From contig JAGWOU010000133.1 of the NCBI GenBank assembly GCA_028870815.1, forward strand, positions 1 to 5,971: a stretch of 5,971 nt of DNA. Direction: 5' to 3'. Origin of the DNA: Rhodospirillales bacterium (lineage in GTDB: Bacteria; Pseudomonadota; Alphaproteobacteria; Acetobacterales; Acetobacteraceae). The position numbers and the translations under genes were made by a program. Of the stretch, positions 1-4,749 are shown piece by piece. Numbering within the stretch: the stretch's first letter is position 1; every line of letters starts with the position of its first letter. The notes beneath the pieces are model-generated. The model was given only the letters and a program-made list of their open reading frames with translations. It did not search any database and was not told the origin of the DNA.

Positions 1-279
1 GGCGGGTTCGGCGTTTCGGGCGGGCAGGCGCAGCGCATCGCCATCGCCCGCGCGTTTTTGAAGGACGCGCCCTTGCTGCTGCTGGACGAGCCGACCTCGC
101 ATTTGGACCCCGCGGTGGAGCGCGATATTTTGGAAAGCCTGAAACACCTCGCCGCCGGGCGCACCGTGGTGTTGGCCACGCATTCCAGCCAGGCCATGGA
201 TTTCGCCAAGACGATAGGCGCCAAGCGGATAGACCTGGACGCCTTGCGCTACGCCAGCTGGCGGGGGGTGGTGGCATGA
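1..279 (+). CDS. cydD: CydD C-terminal fragment: ABC half-transporter for cytochrome bd assembly (5' end outside window)
   Basis: The last 92 codons of an ABC ATPase domain are visible, in frame from base 1 to a TGA. The ABC signature VSGGQ lies at visible residues 5-9, followed by QRIAIARA. The Walker B stretch LLLLDEP continues into the D-loop SHLD, and the H-loop histidine is in ATHS. The membrane domain and Walker A lie upstream of the window. The fragment alone says only 'ABC exporter-type ATPase'. The call as CydD rests on its translational coupling (ATGA overlap) to a clear CydC-like gene, the usual cydDC order. In the family, CydD pairs with CydC in the inner membrane. The heterodimer was long described as a cysteine/glutathione exporter and more recently as a haem transporter, and it is needed for assembly of the bd-type quinol oxidase. 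Other fused or paired ABC exporters cannot be excluded from 92 residues. Confidence 0.82.
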   Translation, partial: GGFGVSGGQAQRIAIARAFLKDAPLLLLDEPTSHLDPAVERDILESLKHLAAGRTVVLATHSSQAMDFAKTIGAKRIDLDALRYASWRGVVA

Positions 280-1904
280 GCCCGGTGACGCGCGTTACGC
301 TGCTATGGGCGCGGCACCCTGGCTGGCTTTTGCTGGCGGTTTTGCTTTCGCTCGGCGCGCTTGTGGCGGGGGTGATGCTAATGGGACTCTCCGGCCATGT
401 GCTGGCGGTGGAGATCGCCGGTGGCGTGCTCGCGGTGCCGGCCCTGCTGGAACTGACCGGCGTTGCCCGCGTGGTGCTGCGCTATGCCGAACGTGTGGTG
501 GGCCATGAAGCGATTTTCCGCGCGCTGGCGGATTTGCGGGTGTGGATGTTCCGTGGCCTGGCGCTGAGTGCCGCCGGTGGGCTGGGCTTACGCCGCTCCG
601 GCGATGCGTTGGCCCGGCTGGTGAACGATGTGGAAACGCTGGACGGGTTGTTCCTGCGCGCTTTTGTGCCGCTGCTGGGCGCCGTTGTGCTGGTGCCGAT
701 TCTGGCCTGGGTGTTGGAGCGCGAGCACGGGCTGGCCGTGCTGGTGCTGCTGCCGTTCTGCTTCGTGGCGTTTTGGGCGCCCTGGCGCGCGGCGCGGGCT
801 GCGGGGGCAAATGCGGGCAGGGCGGGGCTGGCCATGGCGGGCCTGCGCACCGCCGCGCTTGATGCGCTGCATGGCCTGCGGGAAGTGAAGATTTTTGCTG
901 CCGAGGGCCGCATGCTGGCCGAGGTGCAGGCGCGCGAGGCGCAGCTTTTGGCCGCGCAGCGGGAACTGGCGGCGGAAGGGGCGCGGCTGAACGCCCTGGC
1001 CTTCATTGCCGCGCAGGGCGGCATTTTGCTGGCGATCATTTTGGGCTTCTTCGGCCTGCCGCTTAGAGCCGTGGCGGCCGTGCTGGTGCTTACCGCCGCG
1101 TTCGAGGCAGTTTTGGGCCTGCCCCGCGCTGGGTTGCTCTATGGCCAGGCCAAAAAAGCCGCCGCCCGCGTGGTGCAGGCGGCGGAGGCTGGCCCGCCAG
1201 TGCCAGAACCCGCCGCGCCAGCGCCGATGCCAAGTCGCAACGCCGTCACTTTCGAGCATGTGAGCTTCCGCTACGCGCCGGACCGGCCTTGGGTGTTTGA
1301 AAACCTCTCGCTGCAACTGCCGGAAGGCTCGCGCACTGCCGTGCTTGGGCCGTCAGGGGCTGGCAAATCCACCATCGCGGCGCTGCTGCTGAAACTGGTG
1401 CGGCCGGTGAGCGGGCAGATCCGCTTTGGCGGCACCGACATCGCGCAATTGCCGGCGGCGGCGCTGCGCCACCGTATCGCCTATCTGGGGCAGACGACGC
1501 ATCTCTTCGCGGACAGCATTCGCAACAATCTGCTGTTGGGGGACCCAGCGGCGGACGAGGCCAGGCTTTGGGAGGTGCTGGAAGCGGTACAGATGGCCGA
1601 AACGGTTAAGGCTCTGCCCGATGGGCTGGATAGCTGGCTGGGCGAGGGCGGCGCCACGGTTTCCGGCGGACAGGGGCGGCGTTTGGCCTTGGCGCGCACG
1701 TTGCTGATGAACGCGCCGGTGATTCTGCTGGATGAGCCTTGCGCCGGGCTGGATGCCGCGACGGAGCAGGAATTCTTCCGGGTGTTCAACGCCGCCACGG
1801 AGGGTAAGACCGTGTTTCTGATCCTCCACCGCCTGACCGGCGTTGAGCAATTGGACCGGATATGGCGCTTCACCGGCGGCTCGCTGGTGGCGGCGGCGGG
1901 CTAA
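276..1904 (+). CDS. cydC: CydC: ABC transporter permease/ATP-binding subunit for cytochrome bd biogenesis
   Basis: A 542-residue half-transporter. An N-terminal membrane domain (hydrophobic helices near residues 17-37, 46-62, 128-148, 150-168 and two between about 240 and 285) is joined by a Pro/Ala-rich linker (306-322) to a complete ATPase domain. That domain has Walker A GPSGAGKS at 358-365 (Lys364), Q-loop Gln406, signature VSGGQ at 462-466, Walker B VILLDEP at 482-488 and H-loop His518. The stretch YAERVVGHEAIFR (70-82) matches the E. coli CydC region around His85, which I recall as a haem-contact residue; the equivalent here is His77. The protein is about 30 residues shorter than the E. 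coli protein (573), partly because the loop before this motif is short. The ATG overlaps the cydD stop (ATGA), so the two are translationally coupled. The partner is CydD and the site is the inner membrane. The role is export of thiols and/or haem for bd-oxidase maturation. The structural genes cydAB are not in the window. The stop abuts the convergent protease gene with no spacer. Confidence 0.9.
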   Translation: MSPVTRVTLLWARHPGWLLLAVLLSLGALVAGVMLMGLSGHVLAVEIAGGVLAVPALLELTGVARVVLRYAERVVGHEAIFRALADLRVWMFRGLALSAAGGLGLRRSGDALARLVNDVETLDGLFLRAFVPLLGAVVLVPILAWVLEREHGLAVLVLLPFCFVAFWAPWRAARAAGANAGRAGLAMAGLRTAALDALHGLREVKIFAAEGRMLAEVQAREAQLLAAQRELAAEGARLNALAFIAAQGGILLAIILGFFGLPLRAVAAVLVLTAAFEAVLGLPRAGLLYGQAKKAAARVVQAAEAGPPVPEPAAPAPMPSRNAVTFEHVSFRYAPDRPWVFENLSLQLPEGSRTAVLGPSGAGKSTIAALLLKLVRPVSGQIRFGGTDIAQLPAAALRHRIAYLGQTTHLFADSIRNNLLLGDPAADEARLWEVLEAVQMAETVKALPDGLDSWLGEGGATVSGGQGRRLALARTLLMNAPVILLDEPCAGLDAATEQEFFRVFNAATEGKTVFLILHRLTGVEQLDRIWRFTGGSLVAAAG

Positions 1905-2792
1905 TCACGGCTCGGCATAGCTCCTTGAGCGCGCGAGAGCCACGAGCCCAAGGTCCAGCGTGAACACCAGCGGCAAGGCCGCGGATATCGCAGCACCTTG
2001 CAGGCCGGGAAATCTCAGCTTCAGGGCAAGTATCGCCAAGGTGAGCAGCAGCAGGGCGCTAGAGACGTAAAATGCCCTGTTGCCCTTCGGGTCCGCCGGG
2101 ACGCGGTAGCCATAAAGTGCCGCCTTTCCGTTCACGGCGTGGTTGGTGAGGATGAGGGCGAATATGCCCTCCACCAGCATAAGCGCGGGCAGGACTTTTT
2201 GCGGCCAGGCCAGCGCCGGTGCGTAGGTATGTAGATAGATCAAGAAATCGTAGGAGAAATGGAAGGCTATGGGCACGACGATGGCCAGCAGCACCATCCG
2301 GTCATCCGAGCCTTTCGGGCTCTGCCAGGACAGCGCCATGAAAGAGCCCATGGTGAAACCGAAGATCGCGTGCATGGGCACCGCCGAGAGTGCCCTGACG
2401 ACCCAGACAAAAAACCCGCCGCCCAGCACGTAGAGCTTGGTCTCGAACACCGCGAAGCCGAGAGAGCAGCCCACCGCGATGAGAATCGCGATGCCGGGAC
2501 CAATCTCATTGCGTTCGCGCTTGCCAAAGCGGTTGATGGCGGCGAACTTTACCAGTTCCTCCGGCACGGCGGCCAGCAGCAAGGCGCGTATGCAGGCATG
2601 GGCCATTGGGGCAAGCCCGGTTTCCGGCACCAGCGATTCCAATAATTCAATCACCAGCGCCAATAAAGCAAAGCGCGCGCCAAGCCTAAACAGCCGTTTG
2701 CGGGTGGTCTGCGGCAGCCGGACATTCACCTTGATGGCCGCGATTTCCCACAATGCCAGGGCTGGGAGGATCGCGATTAAAAAGCTGAGCAC
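1905..2792 (-). CDS. PrsW-family intramembrane metalloprotease
   Basis: A 295-residue, very hydrophobic protein with about eight or nine predicted membrane helices (for example 1-20, 39-55, 98-115, 124-138, 141-156, 166-185, 201-216, 240-260, 264-288). It carries the conserved PrsW motifs in order: EELVK at 78-82 (tandem glutamates E78/E79), FET plus Tyr at 116-121, Arg133 followed eight residues later by His141 in MHAIFG, and HFSYD at 178-182 (HxxxD). These glutamates and histidines are the presumed zinc-binding and catalytic set. The founding member, Bacillus PrsW, cleaves the anti-sigma factor RsiW within the membrane. The substrate here is unknown, and no anti-sigma/sigma pair is visible nearby. 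The start is GTG at 2792-2790, supported by an AAGGA Shine-Dalgarno (2804-2800) seven bases upstream. The gene is convergent with cydC with no gap and is read divergently from hsp20. No terminator is evident at its 3' end. Family assignment is strong, but the specific role is unassigned. Confidence 0.87.
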   Translation of the reverse strand: MLSFLIAILPALALWEIAAIKVNVRLPQTTRKRLFRLGARFALLALVIELLESLVPETGLAPMAHACIRALLLAAVPEELVKFAAINRFGKRERNEIGPGIAILIAVGCSLGFAVFETKLYVLGGGFFVWVVRALSAVPMHAIFGFTMGSFMALSWQSPKGSDDRMVLLAIVVPIAFHFSYDFLIYLHTYAPALAWPQKVLPALMLVEGIFALILTNHAVNGKAALYGYRVPADPKGNRAFYVSSALLLLTLAILALKLRFPGLQGAAISAALPLVFTLDLGLVALARSRSYAEP

Positions 2793-2825
2793 GCGGGAAT
2801 CCTTGTGATTGCGAAGGCGAACGGC

Positions 2826-2853
2826 ATTTTCATGGCCCAGGCGCTTTTTACAA
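2826..2853 (-). promoter_or_regulatory. Weak candidate sigma-70 promoter for the PrsW-family gene
   Basis: On the minus strand, TTGTAA (2853-2848) and GAAAAT (2831-2826) are separated by 16 bases. Each matches four of six consensus positions. Transcription would begin near 2819, giving a leader of roughly 27 nt before the GTG. The spacing and location fit, but matches of this quality occur by chance, so this is only a candidate. Confidence 0.28.
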
Positions 2854-2874
2854 CCATCGCGTGCATCATTTTTT

Positions 2875-2904
2875 CTTGAAGCCGGCGGATCGATCCCTAT
2901 AATA
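2875..2904 (+). promoter_or_regulatory. Heat-shock (RpoH/sigma-32-type) promoter of hsp20, overlapping a perfect TATAAT box
   Basis: CTTGAA at 2875-2880 is followed by CCTATAAT at 2896-2903. The 17 bases between CTTG and CCTAT match the alphaproteobacterial RpoH pattern CTTG-N17/18-CYTAT. Read as a housekeeping promoter, the same bases give TTGAAG (2876-2881), a 16-bp spacer and a perfect TATAAT (2898-2903). Either reading places transcription start near 2909-2911, right at the base of the first leader hairpin. Dual recognition by RpoH and the housekeeping sigma is inference. The position upstream of a small heat-shock gene makes the heat-shock reading the natural one. Confidence 0.65.
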
Positions 2905-2909
2905 ACTGA

Positions 2910-2939
2910 CGTCCGGCCGCCTCAGCGAGGGGTTGGACG
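2910..2939 (+). promoter_or_regulatory. 5' leader hairpin I of hsp20 mRNA
   Basis: Bases 2910-2918 pair with 2931-2939 and 2920-2923 with 2927-2930. This gives 13 pairs, two of them G-U, around an AGC loop, with a single bulged G at 2919. It begins at the predicted transcription start. No U-tract follows, so it is not a terminator. Its position suits the first stem of a multi-hairpin ROSE-type leader. The pairing was found by eye and its folding energy was not computed. Confidence 0.55.
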
Positions 2940-2945
2940 CTCATC

Positions 2946-2967
2946 CGGTTCGCCAGATCGGGAACCG
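2946..2967 (+). promoter_or_regulatory. 5' leader hairpin II of hsp20 mRNA
   Basis: CGGTTC at 2946-2951 pairs perfectly with GAACCG at 2962-2967. Inside it, CC (2953-2954) pairs with GG (2960-2961), leaving G2952 bulged and an AGATC loop. It lies between hairpin I and an AT-rich stretch that precedes the thermometer hairpin. It probably stabilises or scaffolds the leader. That role is inferred from comparison with known ROSE leaders, which have one or more upstream stems. Confidence 0.5.
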
Positions 2968-3007
2968 AACGGGCAGTTAAAATTCTGTGACTATAATTGT
3001 GTGACAT

Positions 3008-3027
3008 ACCTTGCTTTTGAAGGAGGT
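3008..3027 (+). promoter_or_regulatory. ROSE-like RNA thermometer hairpin sequestering the hsp20 ribosome binding site
   Basis: The Shine-Dalgarno AAGGAGG (3020-3026), six bases before the ATG at 3033, is fully paired. A3008-U3027, C3009-G3026, C3010-G3025, U3011-A3024, U3012-G3023, C3014-G3022, U3015-A3021 and U3016-A3020 form eight pairs around a UUG loop, with G3013 bulged. The 5' arm contains UUGCU (3011-3015), the conserved U(U/C)GCU of ROSE elements. In those elements the unpaired G opposite the Shine-Dalgarno is essential for heat sensing. ROSE elements are known from small heat-shock gene leaders in alpha- and gammaproteobacteria. They melt at heat-shock temperature to allow translation. 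The leader of about 120 nt from the predicted start also fits the class. Function is inferred from motif, pairing and context. Confidence 0.75.
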
Positions 3028-3032
3028 TGAAA

Positions 3033-3494
3033 ATGACCTATGATTTCGCGCCGCTTTTCCGCACCGCTGTGGGCTTCGACCGGCTTGCCCGGCTTGTGGA
3101 TACGCTGCCGCAAGAAGTGACGAGTTATCCGCCCTACAATATCGAGAAACTTGGCGAGGACAGCTACCGTGTTAGCCTTGCTGTCGCGGGGTTTGCGCCG
3201 GAGGATATCGAGCTGACGGTGAAGGATAACGCGCTGCTGGTTGCAGGCCGCGTGGCCGAGGAGGCCGCGAAGGGCGAGTTCCTGCATCGCGGCATCGCCG
3301 CCCGCGCGTTCCAGCGCCGATTCGTGCTTGCCGAGCATATGGTGGTGGAGGGAGCGGAGCTGGTGAACGGCCTGCTGAATGTAAGCCTGCGCCGCGTGGT
3401 GCCGGAAAGTGCCAAGCCGCGCCGGATTGAGATTAGCACGGCCAAGGCTGCCAACCAGACGATTGAGGCGCCGCAGCTTCCGCACGCGGCGTAA
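3033..3494 (+). CDS. Hsp20 (IbpA-type) small heat-shock chaperone
   Basis: A 153-residue small heat-shock protein of the bacterial class A (IbpA/HspA-like) type. A short N-terminal arm begins MTYDFAPLFR and continues with GFDRL. The alpha-crystallin domain opens with YPPYNIEK (32-39), followed by YRVSLAVAGF (45-54), LHRGIAARAFQRRF (84-97) and the hallmark NGLLNVSL (112-119). A C-terminal IEI (132-134) is the I-x-I anchor for oligomerisation. Such proteins are ATP-independent holdases that bind unfolding cytosolic proteins and pass them to DnaK/ClpB. The start is ATG 3033, six bases after a strong AAGGAGG. An in-frame TTG at 3027 touches the Shine-Dalgarno itself and is not a credible start. 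Expression appears doubly heat-controlled, by an RpoH-type promoter and a ROSE-like leader hairpin. The gene is monocistronic and ends at a strong intrinsic terminator. Confidence 0.96.
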   Translation: MTYDFAPLFRTAVGFDRLARLVDTLPQEVTSYPPYNIEKLGEDSYRVSLAVAGFAPEDIELTVKDNALLVAGRVAEEAAKGEFLHRGIAARAFQRRFVLAEHMVVEGAELVNGLLNVSLRRVVPESAKPRRIEISTAKAANQTIEAPQLPHAA

Positions 3495-3508
3495 ATTCAA
3501 AATACGAA

Positions 3509-3532
3509 GGGGGCCAAATGGCCCCCTTTTTT
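3509..3532 (+). terminator. Rho-independent terminator of hsp20
   Basis: A perfect 7-bp stem, GGGGGCC (3509-3515) with GGCCCCC (3520-3526), has an AAAT loop and is followed by six T residues (3527-3532). It begins 14 bases after the hsp20 stop. It also lies just beyond the stop of the convergent prfB. On that strand the trailing sequence (TTCGTATTTT) is a poor U-tract, so any service to prfB would be weaker. Confidence 0.92.
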
Positions 3533-3539
3533 GTTTCGC

Positions 3540-4671
3540 TTATTCCGCCATCGCCGAGGCTTCGGAGCGCGTGGCGCCCACACGCGCCGCCAGCGAGGAG
3601 GCGAGGAACGGGTCCAACGCGCCATCCAGCACCGCGGCGGGGTTGCCGGATTCGTAGTTGCTGCGCAGATCTTTCACTAGCTGATACGGGGCGAGCACGT
3701 AGGAACGTATTTGGTGGCCCCAGCCGATATCGGTTTTGGCGGCTTCCGTCGCCGCGGAGGCGGCTTCGCGTTTCTGCAATTCCTGCTCATAGAGCCGGGC
3801 TTTCAGCATGTTCATCGCGGTGGCGCGGTTGCGGTGCTGGGAACGGTCCGTCTGGCAGGCGACGATGATGCCGGACGGCACGTGGGTGATGCGGATGGCC
3901 GATTCGGTCTTGTTCACGTGCTGGCCGCCGGCACCGGAGGCGCGGAACGTGTCCACCTTCAAATCTGCAGGGTTGATCTCGATTTCGATCGAATCGTCCA
4001 CCACCGGATAGACCCACACGCTGGCGAAGCTGGTCTGGCGGCGGGCATTGGCGTCAAACGGCGAGATGCGGACGAGCCGGTGCACGCCGGCCTCGGTTTT
4101 CAGCCAGCCATAGGCGTTGGTGCCGGAGATCTGGATTGTCATGGATTTGATCCCGGCCTGTTCGCCTTCGGATTCTTCCATGATCTCGCTCTTGAAACCC
4201 TTACGCTCGGCCCAGCGCAGATACATGCGCGCCAGCATCTGCGCCCAGTCCTGCGCCTCGGTGCCGCCGGCGCCGGCATTGATTTCCACGAAGGCGTCGC
4301 GGCTATCGGCCTCGCCGGAGAGCAGGGATTCGATCTCCTTCTCCTTGGCGGTGCCGGCCAGGCGTTCCAGCGTGGCCAGGCCATCCTTCACCATCGCCTC
4401 GTCGGCCTCAGCCTCGGCCAGCTCGATCAACTCTAGCGTGTCCTTCGCTTCGGCTTCGATGGCGTTCACGCCATCCACCATCGAGGACAGCCGGTTACGC
4501 TCGCGCATCACCGCTTGCGCGGCCTCGGCATCGTTCCAGAGATTCGGGTCTTCGGCGCGGTGGTTCAGCTCAGCGAGCTTGAGAACAGCGGCATCCCAGT
4601 CAAAGATGCCTCCTCAGCAGGGCGACCGAGCGGCCGATCTGCTCATGCAATTGGTCTGATTCAGCGGACAT
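3540..4671 (-). CDS. prfB: Peptide chain release factor 2 (RF2), expressed by +1 programmed frameshift
   Basis: RF2 recognises UGA and UAA stop codons in the ribosomal A site and triggers peptide release. The gene is read as complement(join(3540..4601,4603..4671)). The first 23 codons run from ATG (4671-4669), MSAESDQLHE onward, to CTT. An in-frame TGA follows, and a +1 slip continues as DWDAAVLKLAELNHRAEDPN, giving 376 residues (E. coli 365). In the full product the stop-recognition motif SPF is at 203-205 and the catalytic GGQ at 248-250, within GAGGQHVNKTESAIR. The residue four before GGQ is Ala (244), the common form, rather than the Thr of E. coli K-12. The N-terminal half is helical and Glu-rich. 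The ATG lacks a strong Shine-Dalgarno, but it gives the expected alphaproteobacterial N-terminus ending LLRRHL. A start at GTG 4511, the first one after the frameshift, would wrongly remove 53 residues. The gene is divergent from the glycosyltransferase gene and convergent with hsp20. Confidence 0.97.
4599..4614 (-). promoter_or_regulatory. RF2 autoregulatory +1 frameshift site
   Basis: Reading the minus strand, AGGAGG (4614-4609) is followed by CAT, then the slippery CTT (4605-4603), the in-frame stop TGA (4602-4600) and C (4599). The elements and spacing are those of the classic site: an internal Shine-Dalgarno-like stimulator three bases before CUU-UGA-C. The E. coli version has AGGGGG and UAU instead. 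When RF2 is scarce the ribosome pauses at the poor UGA-C stop, slips +1 and makes full-length RF2. When RF2 is plentiful a 23-residue peptide is released. The two reading frames join directly into recognisable RF2 sequence on each side. Confidence 0.95.
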
Positions 4672-4749
4672 TCGCGCGATATACGCCTGGGCGGGCGGAA
4701 TTGGTAGGGGCTTTGCCGAGCCGTCTTGCCAAGCGGGGGCGGGGTTGCG

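Noticed and set aside
588..1316. 242-codon minus-strand frame opposite cydC
   Set aside because: Composition is rich in Arg, Gln and His, typical of the antisense of GC-rich coding DNA. It has no domain motifs, and cydC covers it fully.
1909..1948. Inverted repeat GGCTCG ... CGAGCC near the cydC/protease junction, considered as a terminator
   Set aside because: The stem is only six pairs with a 28-base loop and no T-run on either strand, and it lies inside the protease coding sequence.
2992..2997. Second perfect TATAAT upstream of hsp20
   Set aside because: No recognisable -35 at 2968-2975, and a start there would remove the upstream leader hairpins. It falls in an AT-rich linker where such a match is easy.
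2809..3030. 73-codon plus-strand open frame in the hsp20 upstream region
   Set aside because: It overlaps the promoter and the structured leader, is not hydrophobic or motif-bearing, has no convincing ribosome site, and the region is better explained as regulatory.
3711..4436. 241-codon plus-strand frame opposite prfB
   Set aside because: It is a shadow of prfB in a GC-rich genome, and the real RF2 motifs are on the minus strand.
4694..4707. GGCGGAATTGGTAG, identical to the D-arm region of many tRNA-Leu genes, with a GCCTGGG acceptor-like stretch at 4685-4691
   Set aside because: No matching 3' acceptor strand, only two of three D-stem pairs, and no anticodon or T arm can be folded downstream. 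It is most likely chance; a tRNA relic is possible but unsupported.
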